Shown here in pieces: positions 1 through 14,147 of a stretch of DNA of 64,000 nt. The stretch is from the NCBI GenBank assembly GCA_003024785.1, contig PUQB01000105.1, positions 372,001 to 436,000 on the forward strand, in the 5' to 3' direction. Both the position numbers and the translations under genes were made by a program. The number at the start of each line of letters is the position of its first letter. Position 1 is the first letter of the stretch. This stretch comes from Selaginella tamariscina. Its lineage: Eukaryota > Streptophyta > Lycopodiopsida > Selaginellales > Selaginellaceae. The notes under the pieces are model-generated. The model was not told the DNA's origin, made no database searches, and saw only the letters and a list, made by a program, of their open reading frames with translations.

Positions 1-547
1 TGGAAGCAGAGGTGGAAGCAGATGGACGAAGTGGAATAGAAGTAAGAGGAATGGAAGAAAGACGAGGGAGAGTCAAACAAGGGGGAGACTTTTCAAAGTC
101 ACACTTGGCATGATTGCGAGTTAACCAATCCATACCAAGAATAAGGTGAAAAGCTTGACTCGGCACCACCCGCAAAGATTGAAGCTCGAGCTCACAATCA
201 TCCACACGAACAACAATGTCCACTTCATCCCGCGAACAAGCATGAGTATGTCCGTTGCCGTACAGAATGAAGACTGGTTCTACCGCACGACGCAAATGAA
301 GGCTGCAACGTGTAGCAACAGATTGAGAAACAGAGGACAAACTTGAACCTGTATCCACCAACACTGAAAGGAAAACAGGATGAGGTGTGCGATTGAAACG
401 AGCTTGAAAAGTGAAAACCGGATGATTTGGTGCCGAGTGAACCCCTTGATGATACTCCCGAAAGAAAGATGGAGGGGTCACTAATTTATTCGCACGAGGA
501 CCCTCCTCTACTCGTGCGATTCGTCGTTTCCCGGAAGATCCACCGCA
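1..547 (-). CDS. Ty3/gypsy aspartic protease region, partial
   Basis: Retropepsin part of a minus-strand gypsy polyprotein, running off the left edge of the window. The frame is open from a stop at 548-550 to base 1. It carries the catalytic motif VDTGSS near 350 and ILGMDWL near 130, the expected loop pair of a gypsy protease that cleaves Gag-Pol. The frame differs from the gag frame that stops at 486, so gag and protease are joined by a frame change in 486-547. This could be programmed frameshifting or a single-base lesion, and the sequence does not decide. Reverse transcriptase would lie beyond the window. Confidence 0.75.
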
Positions 548-1460
548 TCACAACCTTCCACTGCAGCAGCACCAACCGGACGTTGTTGCGCCATGGCCTC
601 CATCCTGGAAATGGGGGACGCCAATCGGGAAACCGTTGACAGCGCCGATACGTGTGTCCAACCTCATCACATGCCCAACAACGAACTGCACGTCCACGTC
701 CTCGTCCACGGGCCCCACCTTGTGCTGGTACACGAGCGGCAACAGCCTCAACCTCCATCGGAGCAGGTCCATCCCCAACATGGAGTGGAACAAGAGCACG
801 TGAAGGCACAAGTGGGAGAGGTGACGACTCATATCGTTGTGCCAGCCTCAAAGCATCGTCAAGAGTCACTGGAGCTAGTGCATGCACAAGCCCCACAAGG
901 TCTTGACGAAGTGCTGGCCACAACATACCTAACTTGATGCGTTCCGACATGTTAGGTTCTGCACGCAGCAAAAGGCTTCGAAAGCGAACACCAAACTGCA
1001 TCACCGACTCAGATGGCTCCTGACGAATACGATGCAACTGCTGAAAAGCATCATCACAGTCGTCCGCATGCCCAAATGCACGTTTGAAGATCTCTGGAAG
1101 AATATTCCAATCTCCAGTTGCAACGTCCAGACCATTGTACCACTGCAACGCCGTCCCTTGAAGACAAGTAGGAAACTCGCGCAAACACTGAGCACCGTCC
1201 CACGAATGATATGTGGCAACCACAGTGAAGTGGTCAAACCAATGGTACACATCATCTCCAGGATTTCCGCGAAAGAAATCCGGTCGGACACGGGGGTTTG
1301 CAACATGTAGGAGGAGTACCCTGGCTGTGAATGCTGCCATCAACTGAGAATGATTGTTCAGTTGCACACGCATGGCATCCAACAACTGCATGAGTAACTG
1401 CTCCACAGACAAGGGATTTGTCTGTTGTGGATTCATGGATGAAGAAGAGACAAAATCCAC
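486..1460 (-). CDS. Ty3/gypsy Gag (capsid-nucleocapsid)
   Basis: A 324-residue Gag. The middle has the retrotransposon gag fold signature (FRGNPGDD, WFDHF, then the helix QEPSESVMQFGVRFRSLLL). Near the C-terminus a zinc knuckle CWACDEVGHTYRRC fits CX2CX4HX4C. Start ATG at 1458-1460 (MDFVSSSS). Gag packages element RNA into virus-like particles. The last 20 or so residues (SRGGSSCE) look out of frame relative to the protease, so the natural Gag end is probably nearer 550. No other break is seen. Confidence 0.8.
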   Translation of the reverse strand: MDFVSSSSMNPQQTNPLSVEQLLMQLLDAMRVQLNNHSQLMAAFTARVLLLHVANPRVRPDFFRGNPGDDVYHWFDHFTVVATYHSWDGAQCLREFPTCLQGTALQWYNGLDVATGDWNILPEIFKRAFGHADDCDDAFQQLHRIRQEPSESVMQFGVRFRSLLLRAEPNMSERIKLGMLWPALRQDLVGLVHALAPVTLDDALRLAQRYESSPLPLVPSRALVPLHVGDGPAPMEVEAVAARVPAQGGARGRGRGRAVRCWACDEVGHTYRRCQRFPDWRPPFPGWRPWRNNVRLVLLQWKVVMRWIFRETTNRTSRGGSSCE

Positions 1461-1735
1461 AAGAAAGGAATAGATCTAGACAATGGAAAAGCTAGACCTA
1501 AGAAGACAGAGAAAAAAGACACAAATCCGAGCACTCCGTAGGGACAATTAGAGGTGCCCCTCACCTCCACCAATGTGAGAGCTCGGAATATAGAAATGTG
1601 TATATCCATTAGTTCAGAAACCCTAACTTATATACAAGAGCGAGTGGTCCAGATTGAATCCAATCCGACGGCTATCAAAATCCACTACGCTAATAATAGT
1701 ATGTGCACATGCAGCCGTACACGTGGATCTTACAT
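1461..1735 (-). mobile_element. Probable 5' LTR and leader of the gypsy element at 1-1460
   Basis: Read on the minus strand, this starts TGTAAGATCC at about 1735, has a TATATAAG box (1627-1634) and leads without a gap into gag. At 1736 the composition changes abruptly to AT-rich DNA, which supports an LTR edge. No tRNA primer-binding site was recognised and the second LTR is outside the window, so the boundaries are estimates. Confidence 0.4.
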
Positions 1736-2958
1736 AATTAATTTAATATTTTATTATATTTAAGTCCAAAATACAACTTATTAAACATATATATCACAAT
1801 ATAATATAATTATTTTTTAAAAAATCCATTTTTTACTATAACAAATTTTTGATATTTAACACTTAATAAACTTCAATTATTTCATTTGTAACATATTATG
1901 AATTGAAAATATATTTTTAGTTAATATTGTTATTTGAAAAGTCAAATAATTACAATTAAAGTTTTTCAAGGTATATATATAAACTTAAAACTTGTAAAGG
2001 TGTATATACGTAAATATGAAAATTTCAGGGATATAAATGTAATTTTCCTTAAATTTATTTATCAATATTTTATGAATTTAATTTTAAATTTAAGTGTCAT
2101 TTATAAGTTTAAAAAGTATTTTATTTATTATTATTAATTAATATTGTGAGTGCTCTGGATATGAAAATAGGAATCTTAATTGTTAATTCTACATTTTTCA
2201 CATGCTTTAATTAATCATAATTATAACTCTTTAAATTTCACATTCAATATCATATTCTATTTAATTCAATTTCATAAATGGTGTTATAATAATAAATTTT
2301 TAAAGTATATATGTAATTTCCTTGTTATTTCTTAAATTTTTTAAATTTATATGTTAATAATATTAATTTTTTTGGTTTTGAATATTATTAATCTTTCTTA
2401 TCTTTTGGTTTTGAAATATGTTATAATTTTTATTTTTTAATCTTAATTATTTATATTCACTTTCTTTCTTTCAAATTGGCCTTTTCATTTATAATAGTTT
2501 AATAATTATTTTAATTATTATTTTTTAAAAATTAAGATTCTAAAATCTTCAAAATTTAAAATTTAAAATCTTAATATTACTTTTTTATCATCAATATTCA
2601 CAAATAAAGGTATAAAAATAAATAAACATATACATACATCTCAAGTGTCAAATTGAAAACATAGTAACACATAAAAAAATGTTTTTACATAAAATGAATT
2701 GAATATTATTGTTATTAAAAGCTCTTAAATTAGAATTTTAATGCTCTTTTGGTTAAAATATTAGAAGTTAATAATTAAAAATAAACAATTTTTTAAAAAT
2801 TGAATTAATTTAAATTAAGAAAAATATTTCATTATTTAATAATGTAATTTTACATGTATATGTAAAATAAATATGTTATATCAACATAAATATGATAATA
2901 AATAAATAACATAAAATTTATTTTCTTAATTAAATTGGAAAAATAAATATACAACATA

Positions 2959-3010
<52 letters not shown>

Positions 3011-6000
3011 TTACAATGAAGTTTTAATTCTTTATACATATGATACTCATATGTACATATATTGTACATGTGTATTATGTGTTATATAATCATTATTTAT
3101 AAATTTTTAATTAAATTAAGTTGAAACAAAATGAAAAAATCACAAAGCTAAAACTTAATTATTATTTATTTTAATTTTAAACATTTAAAAAAGTCATAAA
3201 ATGATTAAGAAAACTAAGAAAACCTTTTAAAAAATTCTTTTTATATAATATTAACTTTGTAAAATAATGATTATACATTTATACTATACAATACCTCACA
3301 TATAATCATTTAGAGATTAAATACAAATCCACTTAGTTATGTTTATGTGTTAACATTTTGTATTTGTGTAAACAATTTTTAAATATATTATAAAAAATTA
3401 TATATTTACACTTAAAAGTCAACATATAAATACTTTCGATTTTAAATATAAATTAATAATAAGTTTTTTATAAAATACATGTTTAAAGAAATGATAAGTA
3501 CATATTAATTTATTTTTTTAATTTAACAAAATTCAACAAAAGAACATTCAATATATATTAATGTATACATAAAATAGCATTAACACATACATCATATTTT
3601 AATGTATATATATGTATATTATTATTTTATATATATTTCTGAATCAATGGTAACTACAATGTGAATAAAGAATCTCATTAATGACTTAACAATTTTAACT
3701 TTTAAAAGTATTTTTTATTTATATTTATTATATAATCATGATAAATTTATTACTTTGTAAAGATAAATATATTTATCACAAATTAAAACATACAATTATA
3801 ATAACTCTTTTTATTTACAAAACAAATATTTACTATTCTCTTTTTATTAAATTTATTTTTGATTTAATTTTTATATAATTTTATAATAACACCATATTAA
3901 TCTCCATATACACAAGTTTTGTAATAGCATTTAACTATTTAAATTAAATATATAAATTTATGTAACTTTATTAAATTTTAGGTTACATTAAAGTTCATCG
4001 TAATCGTTTATATGAACTTATATTATATGTTTTAAATACATTTTTGTAATGGAAGATTTTATAAAGAAATTCAAGTTTCTTATTCATATCATTAATTATA
4101 AAATAACTTTAAATATAATTGATTTATAATACATTCTATAAACTAAATAAGAGAGATTTACATAAGAATTAAACATTATATTAGCAAGTGTCAATCATAT
4201 TAATTATATAACAAGTAAGTGTGAAACACTTCATTAACTATGTTTATAAAATTATAAAACTACTTCATATAAATGTCCAAATAAAAATGAAATATTATAA
4301 GAAATAAGTTAATAAATAATATAAAGTAGTAAATCAAAACTGTTAATAAAAAAAATTCTATAGTAGTTATTATATAATTGAACATAGGAGTTATCATTAT
4401 TATATAAATATTAAATATAAGAAGAAAATGAAAAGAAAAGTGAAACACAATTATTTAAAAATTAATAAAACAAGTGTTCACATACAGTGTTCGCTCTTAT
4501 AAACGTGAAAGATGTAAGTAATTATTACTTGGTCAAATTAAGTATTAAAAAAATTTAATTAAAATATTATAAATATTCAAAAGTAAAACAATTTTTTTTA
4601 ATTCACAAAAAATTTATTAAAGATTTTATGAACCATAATTTTAAATATATATTTTAAATTATTTTTCTCATGAATTAAATGAACACATAGCCATAGACAC
4701 ACTCACACACAAACCATTATAAGCATTTATAAATATTATATCTATTATATATGAACATTAAATGTGAAAATATTTAAATATTTAAAAACACAACTGAATA
4801 AAACTTAAATATTCAAGTGTACATATTTAATATAAATACATATTTTACATTTTTGTGCATTCTCTTATATAGTTCTTACTTTTTTAATATGCATTTATTC
4901 ATTAATTATGTAACAAAATCTAGTTATTTTATTTAAATAAATAAAGTAATAATATTTATATTTATATAATTTACATATTTATAAATTTAATGGTCGGGTT
5001 TTGTTCACGTATAATATGTGGATGAATAAGCAACTATGGTTGTTAAAGACAAATATGAATTTATATATGTTTGAATTAGAATTAATAACCTATAATAAAA
5101 AAAATATAATAACATACCTGGATATTTGCCATTCATAAATATGATGCTACAAATATATTTTCTGTTCATTCAATTTAAAACTTAAATATAAATAATTATG
5201 ACTTTACAAAATTAAGTTTTAAGCTTTTTTTTTTATAAAGTTTATAAATAAATATTTGTATATTCTTAAATAATCTTCATATTGTATAACTTAAGTATGC
5301 TTTGGTGGTTAATATATGTAATATTATTTGAAAGATAAAGAAAAATGAACAATAGTAAACAAAAAAAGTTAAGGCAAAAATAAAAATAATAAATTCATTA
5401 TATAAAGAGTTAACCATAAAATTAATGGCAACAAGTTTATCATAACATTAAAGTTTATAAATTTTATAATTTTCTAATAATTAGCAATTAAATTTAAGCT
5501 TTGAAGATGAAAATTCCACTGCTAATTTATAAATTTTAAATTAGAATTAGCAATATGATTTTATTATTTTAATATATTTAATTTATAATATGTTCATACA
5601 ATTTAATGCATATAATATAATATTTAAATTAAACTAATGATTTAAATTATACTCTCTTTTTAATTTAAGATTATATACGATGTGATAAACTCGTTAGAGC
5701 TACTTAATTTTAAAAATTGTTACATGCCATATGTTAAGTATAGTTAGAACAAAAGCTGAAATAAACAATTATCTTATCATTTTATTCGATGAAAAATGTG
5801 ATAAGAATCTCTATAAATGAGGTTTTATTTCAAATTTACCTTAATAATTAAAATGGTAAAATGATTAAAATTGAACCATTACAATTATAAAATGATTGGA
5901 AATAGAGAGTTCACATAACAAGGTAAAAAGTATCGAATACGTTAATAATTAAACTTGTATAAGGTCTTGTTAATCTTATTTTTAAATAAATATATGCATA

Positions 6001-6356
6001 TATAATATGTTTAAAGCACATACATATATGGTATCCAGGTTAGAGTATTACTTGCATTGAATACATCTGTGATTTTATGAGAATAATGTGTGATTTTATG
6101 AGAATAATATGTAATAAAAATATATAAGATGATGATTTTCTATTTTATAATAGAGATAGTAACGATTGCTATTTTAATGTCTTTTACTCTAAAACATATT
6201 AATAATAATTTTATTTTTTATTTATACAATATTCAACGAACTTTAATATACATTACATTCAAATTTCTATGAACGGTTCTAAATTGATTCTGTTGTTTAA
6301 ACATTACAAAATACGAGATTAAATCTGAAAATATACTAGCATATACCAAAAGAATA
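1736..6356. other. AT-rich intergenic region, no gene seen
   Basis: About 4.6 kb of strongly AT-rich DNA, all short frames without recognisable domains. It holds one (AT)n run at 2964-3006 and scattered A/T homopolymers. No gene, LTR or inverted-repeat transposon ends were recognised. Confidence 0.7.
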
Positions 6357-8260
<1,904 letters not shown>

Positions 8261-8488
8261 TGACGAAATGCTTAATGTGAGGAATGTTAAATGCTATGAT
8301 TCCAGTTCCCCATTTAAACAACTTATTTGGTTCTTGTTCTTCCATGGCGGCGCCGCCGCCCTTCTAGACAAAAAGGTCGAGAGGGTAAACTGAAAAGGCG
8401 CGTCCCTTGGCCACTGTAGCATTCACTGTGTAGTTTATATAGATATTAACTTCCAGCAACATGTATATATATTATATGATTGTTTTAA

Positions 8489-8899
8489 TCACATTGTGTT
8501 GACTCTAAGAGAGCGTATTGAATCTTCAATGTTCTGCTGTATTGTCACGCAGATGTTTCCTAGAGGAAGCATAGAAAACCTGTAGACTTCAACCCGCTAC
8601 ATGTGTGTGTGTGTGTGTGTGTGCGCGCGTGCGTGGTATTCATATGACTGTGAACGTGTTTACTGCACACGCACACGCACCTCGTCAATGCAAAACAGTG
8701 CAGTAGCACTTAACCCAGTAGCTGGAATGGTAAGCTAGTGACAGGAATCCCACAGAGCCAGTGGTAACGTGAGATGCCAGATGATAAGCATCCCAGAAGT
8801 CAAGTGTGTATACGAAGTAGGAATGGGCGTCCTCAATATCCGCTCACAGACACCCACATGATCATGAAAAAGTGTCACATTATGATCCTGTAAAACCAA

Positions 8900-8951
<52 letters not shown>

Positions 8952-9473
8952 GCACGCACGCACGCACACTTGCCAATATCTCCGAGATGGTTTGCAGCTG
9001 ACAATGGTCTCCGTGATCATGTGAGCCAGATCCGTCGTATTGCCCATATGGAGATTTCGTTCCCAAAGCAGGCGCAGGGGACCGGAGATATATGCAGGAG
9101 AGGGAGGAAGGAACAGATTCTGAAGAGCTCAGAAATTACTACCTCGTTGTATGCACACACTGCAGTGGCGATCCCAATCAGGTCAGTATAGAGACCGGAT
9201 CACTCTGGAGGATGCTATCGAAAGAATGTGCCGAATGTGGCGCCTACTGCTCCTGTGCCTGATCAAATCCTATCTGAAGAACACGATTCTCCTGTACCAT
9301 ATTGCATCTTGCTTCTCCTGGTCTGCCTTGGACGCCCTCACAAACAGGCTCCTTGCAGAATTCTGTCTGAGATCTCCAGATTCTTGTGCAGACATGGAGT
9401 GCAAAAGATGAATCCGCCTCTTCCAATGCGTGCAAAATTTAGCCAGCATTCTTTGAACAAGGAGGCCGCGCAA
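8489..9473 (-). pseudogene. Decayed bestrophin-like (VCCN/UPF0187) anion channel gene
   Basis: Segments of one protein can be followed on the minus strand. 9300-9180: SSRRHIRHILSIASSRVIRS. 9180-9050: GIATAVCAYNEVVISELF and LLHISPVP. Exon 8887-8681: CERILRTPIP, LIIWHLTLPLALWDSCH. Exon 8596-8489: FSMLPLGNICVTIQQNIED, then stop. These match plant thylakoid voltage-dependent Cl channels (VCCN) and bacterial UPF0187 proteins in order. Lesions: an in-frame TAG after IVFFR, a frame shift after IRSLY (about 9184), a TAG at 8735-8737 where the family has Trp (CHW), and about 35 residues missing before 8887 where only a CT/CA/CGCA microsatellite remains. The segment is the only sequence between the HAD and PUM24 genes. 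It may be a pseudogene, or partly a sequencing problem. Confidence 0.65.
8900..8968. repeat. (CT)n(CA)n(CGCA)n compound microsatellite
   Basis: Adjoining CT, CA and CGCA runs lying exactly where an exon of the channel-like pseudogene would be expected. Confidence 0.92.
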
Positions 9474-9509
9474 TTCGAATTTTCAAACTGTTAGGTGCTT
9501 CTCTGTTCT

Positions 9510-9542
9510 TAGGGTTATTGGTTTAGGGTTCTGGGTAGGGTT
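9510..9542 (+). promoter_or_regulatory. Three telo-box motifs upstream of PUM24
   Basis: TAGGGTT occurs at 9510-9516, 9524-9530 and 9536-9542, ending 23 bases before the ATG. Telo-boxes (AAACCCTA/TAGGGTT) are known to cluster in promoters and 5' leaders of plant translation and ribosome-biogenesis genes, which fits the predicted role of the downstream gene. Confidence 0.65.
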
Positions 9543-9565
9543 AGGGCTCTAGAGAGGTTCTGGCG

Positions 9566-10235
9566 ATGGCGAAGCCGGCTGGGAAGACCGCCCCGGCCAA
9601 GGGATCGGCGCTCAAGGCGAAGAATGACAGATTTAAATCCGGTAAGCAGTCGAAGAAGAAGAGGACGGATACAGCTTCTAAGAGGAAGAATTCGCACATG
9701 AAGAAGGAAAAAAACACTTATACGAGTGCAGAAATCGCTACTAAGAAGAAGAGAATGAGTACAGGAATCAAGAAGAAGCGTGTCACTACTGGACGGCTAC
9801 CGGAAGGGTGAGTGTACATTTCTTGATCGAATATGGTTACAATTTCGTTTTGTGCAGGAAAAAACCGAAGCTTTCCCCTGAAGAACAAGGGAATGCAGCT
9901 GGTGACGCTGCTAATACTTCGAAAATTGAGAAGAAATCCAAACCTTTGGATCGCAAAGCCAAGAAGGTAATGCTATAACTATACACCCACATAATGTATG
10001 TGAGCTATGCTTATAGTCTGTTATCTTAAGCTACAGTGCCTTGCATTTCGCAGGAACTTGTCGAATCCAGGAAGAGAAAGCGGAAACCAAATTTTGATCT
10101 TGAGAAAGTAAGAATCTTCGATATATATATATATATAGGTTTATGTTGTGTTTTAATGTGCAGGAGGTGACATTACTGTGGGAGAAGATGAGGCAGAGAG
10201 ACTTAGAACCGGGACAGCGATCGAGGTGTCTGCTT

Positions 10236-10322
<87 letters not shown>

Positions 10323-13300
10323 GTTTTTCTGATTGCCTTCTTTTCCTTTCAGTTTTGTCTCACAAGCACTCAAAAAGATGAAAGGAAATCTACTGCAGAT
10401 GGCCAAGTCTCATACAAGCTCACGTGTGTTGCAAGTAAGAGAATGTAAACACAAACTCACATTGTGGAAATTATATTACGAAATGAGACTAATATATTTT
10501 CTACGACCTTGCAGTCTTGTGTAAAGCACTGTCAAGAAGAAGAAAGGAATGAGGTTTTTAAGGAATTAAGGCCACACTTGCTCGATCTCGCTATAAACAC
10601 GTATGCATGCCATCTTGCACAAAGGATGTTCGACCATGGTAATTTATACATATGTACATACATGTGCACCCGCGCTGTTTCATCGTGCTTTTTAATTGCA
10701 GCTAAGAAGGATCAATTTCAGCAACTGTTATCTGCATTACATGGGAATGTTGTACGTCTTCTACGACATCCAAGTGGCTCAGCTGGTATAGCTATTTTAT
10801 ATCTTACAGTCTTATATCATATGTATATAGATAACATATATGCAAACTGTACTGTGCATATGTTTTTATATGTGTGTGTGTGCGCGTGTGTGTCTAAAGC
10901 ACGTAATTTTTGGTTTTCTAGTTGTCGAGCATGCTTATCAAATGGCTAATCGATCTCAGAAGCAGGAGCTCGTATCTGAGTTCTTCTCTCCCGAATACCG
11001 TTTATTCAGAAATATCATCGCTAACGGAAAGGAAAGGTTGGCATTATATTACATATATACATACTAAATCCTACATGTACAAATACGTACACAATTACGG
11101 ACCAACATCATTGATATTGTAATTTGATAGCACACTTGCTTTCTCTATGGCAGGATCGCTGACATACTAACTGGTGAGCCAGCTTCTAAACATAAGATTG
11201 TCCTGGAACACATGACACTTGCTATACAACCGATATTAGAAAAGGGAATTATTGATCATTCAATAATCCATCGCGTACTAGTTGAATACTTAACCATCAG
11301 TCCACCGGTACGATGTACTTTCTACTATGAAAATCGTATTTTATAATTACTCTCTTTTCTTCTGTTATATATATCTTATGGTTACATGCACGGGATACGG
11401 TGTGAGTGAGTGACTTAGTAAGTGAGAGATAGAGAGAGAGAGAGAGTGAATTCTCACTTGTTATTCTGGCCGTATTGCAGAAAATGGTTCGTGGTATTGT
11501 TGAACAGCTTTCTGGACCTCTTCTAGTGCGTATGGTTCACACTGCAGATGGTGCAAGGCTTGGAGTGCTGTGCGTAAGAAATGGATCACCAAAGGTAAGT
11601 GTGGTTACTACACTTAAGTACAATAAGTATAGTTTATATTATTAAGTAACTTGTACAGGAAAGGAAGAAAATTGTTAAAGGAATGAAAGGTCAAGTTCTA
11701 AAAATTGCACACGATGACCATGGTTATGCCGTAAGTACTTAAGCTTTGAAATGCATACATTATGAATATATGCATTTATGCATGTGGGATATGCATATAC
11801 GCAGTTTTCATGATTTACTGATACAGGTCTTACTGAGTATACTTGATGTAATGGATGATACGGAGCTTGTAAGTAAGGTACGTGTGCTTGTTTTTTTTTT
11901 TATTTGCGTGTGCTATAATTACGTTTTTTCAAATGCAGGTTATCATCTCAGAGCTGGCGAAAGATATCAAAGATTTGAGTTTGAACAAGGTATATTTCTT
12001 TTTATATTAATTATAGCTCGAGAGATATATGTACTTTAGTTTTACACTTTAATATACATGGATGGTCAATTCGTTATTTCTTATTTATTACAGTATGGTC
12101 ACCGGTTAATTCTTCATCTTCTTGCACCAAGCGTCCCTAGATACTTTCCCGCGGAGATCCTTAAAACTCTGAAGTGTCCAATTGAATATTGTAAGAGCAG
12201 TTTATATGTATATATGTATGTGATATAATGCATGTGTTTCTGTTTTCTTGTTGCAGTTTCTGGAGTAAAAGAGCTGGAGGAGTCAATTGAGAATGGGACC
12301 TAGAAGAAGCGGGAGTTAGCAAAAAGGATTCAACTGTTCGAAGGACTGAGTTGCTTGTAAAGAGCGGTTCGGACAGGTAAATTATATATGCATACATTTT
12401 GTGTTGTCTGTGTGGTGTTTGCGTATACCGGTGTGTATAGTAAATCTGCTTACTAAATGACTTAGTCAACTACTTAGAGTTGCTGCTGATATTTTCTGCC
12501 GCATAGTTACTGATTAATCATTGCAGAAACTATGTGAAGTCTGTGCTGGGCATGCAGGCGAGTTGTTGCGTTCGCCGGTTGGAAAGGATGTAATATACGA
12601 GGTATACATATGCATGTATATATGTTGTTCTATTCAAGCGTGATTTATTACTTAAGATAGTTAACTGTCAATATGCAGTAGTATTGTGTGTGTGTGTGGG
12701 TCCAGTTTAAACATTATGCACACACAAACTCTTGTTATAGGTTCATTCGAGGTCACACGTTTTTTAGCAATATATTCCTACTAGTTAAGTTTTAAGTGAT
12801 TACTTTAGCTTGTACTCTTAGCTTAGATCAGCCAAGAATTGACTATATTTGTAGGAGAGATTTAATGCATATAGCAGGTATTTATATAGGTACTATTGTA
12901 GGTATGTGTATATAATTATCAATGTCTTCCTGTTATGTATCAATGTATTCATTAACATTTAGTTGTTTTCTTCTACTTGTAGATGTATAATGTATATGTA
13001 TGTGTCTATCTACATTGATATGTTGCAGGTAGCACGAGGAGGGGATGAAGGGATAATGTTGAAAGCAACAGAGGAGGGAATATTCTCAGTGCATGAAGCA
13101 ATAGCGGAGCTGGCCAAGTTGCCAAAGGACAGGGAGACACAGGAAGAAGAACACGTGCTGGAGCATTATCATGCTAGCCGCACAATCCGACGTCTGGTAC
13201 TCAACAAGAAGGCATCTGATGGTGTAAATTTGAAGTCCTTTGGGGAGACTCTATATGAAGTTGCCCTTAGAGGGAGTTGTAAGGCCTGGAGTAAAGCTCA

Positions 13301-14111
13301 CAGGTGCGTTTACTGTGTGTGTGTGTGTGGGAGATATTGTCCAAGTCAAGTTCTCATTTATGTATACGCATGTATGACATCACACGATCTGAATCATATG
13401 CATACACATGCAAACAAGGGACGTTTAATAGGACGTCAGTGTGTATCATGTCAACAAACACGGGCACAGACACATGACACATACATTTATATTGAGCTTG
13501 TTTTATCATAGTGCTTTTTGACTGGATGAAGTAGTGAGAATGCATATTACATACCATGTCGTGCTATGCGTTGTATCTATATATGTGTATAGGCTGTATG
13601 GATGAATATATATGCTGTGTATCTAATGGATACCTTGGTTTCTGGATTTAATGCAAGCATGTCAGAATTCCATATACATACATGTACATACCTGTTTGTG
13701 TATTTGCACATACGAACTCTTTTATATTAATTTTCGGATTGTTGCTTTAATGTTTGGAACTTGACTAGATCACGTTATATACATGTACGTTTGCGTATCT
13801 CTGTACATGTATATATGTACGTTTTACACACGCACTGGTGAAGTGATAGAATACTTCTGTATGCATGTATGTATGTAAAGAACGGTATGTATGCATGTAA
13901 TGCTATGTAACATACACATACACGTATGCACACGCACGTGTATAGTATTTTGGACTATTTTTCTACGTTTGACATTGATTCTTTTGCCTGTAGCGTAAAA
14001 GTGATAGCAGCTTTTAGAGACAGCGAAGATCCAGCTGTGAAGCGGATTGCAAAGCCAGAGATCGATAAACTCATCTCCAAGGGACTATTGGAGACACAAA
14101 AACCGACATAA
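9566..14111 (+). CDS. PUM24: Pumilio homolog 24 / Puf6-type nucleolar rRNA-processing protein
   Basis: Eighteen exons: 9566-9807, 9858-9966, 10054-10107, 10164-10225, 10353-10434, 10515-10638, 10702-10785, 10922-11036, 11154-11307, 11481-11594, 11659-11730, 11827-11877, 11939-11989, 12094-12190, 12257-12376, 12527-12601, 13029-13303, 13994-14111. About 666 residues. The Lys-rich N-terminus (nuclear/nucleolar signals) is followed by PUF repeats (RVLQSCVKHC, FKELRPHLLDLAINTYACHL, NVVRLLRHPSGSAVVEHAY) and a C-terminal CPL-type region (CAGHAGELLRSPVGKDVIYE, ASRTIRRLVLNKK). The Arabidopsis family member APUM24 acts in pre-rRNA ITS2 processing. All junctions are in phase except exon 15, which needs two extra bases: one near 12297 to avoid TAG at 12300-12302 and reach SKKDSTVRRTELLVKSG, and one at its donor. 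Downstream exons are intact. Confidence 0.9.
10239..10320. repeat. (AT)n(AG)n microsatellite in PUM24 intron 4
   Basis: AT run about 10239-10269 and AG run to 10320, between exons ending 10225 and starting 10353. It makes up most of the intron. Confidence 0.95.
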
Positions 14112-14115
14112 GAAC

Positions 14116-14147
14116 AATAAAAAAGAGGTGCAATCAAGAATAATAAA
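14116..14147 (+). terminator. Candidate polyadenylation signals of PUM24
   Basis: AATAAA at 14116-14121, five bases after the stop codon, and again at 14142-14147, in A-rich sequence. Plant signals are degenerate, so this is suggestive only. Confidence 0.4.

Noticed and set aside
1..1460. Same gypsy family as elements 1 and 2
   Set aside because: Its protease is DTGSS, its knuckle is canonical CCHC and the Gag sequence differs, so it is a separate lineage.
4260..4448. 62-codon hydrophobic frame (minus strand)
   Set aside because: AT-rich DNA gives Phe/Ile/Leu-rich frames by composition; no domain, splice or promoter context.
1736..6356. Organelle-derived insertion as explanation for the AT-rich desert
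   Set aside because: No plastid or mitochondrial gene or intron motif is recognisable; AT microsatellites and homopolymers fit ordinary nuclear intergenic DNA.
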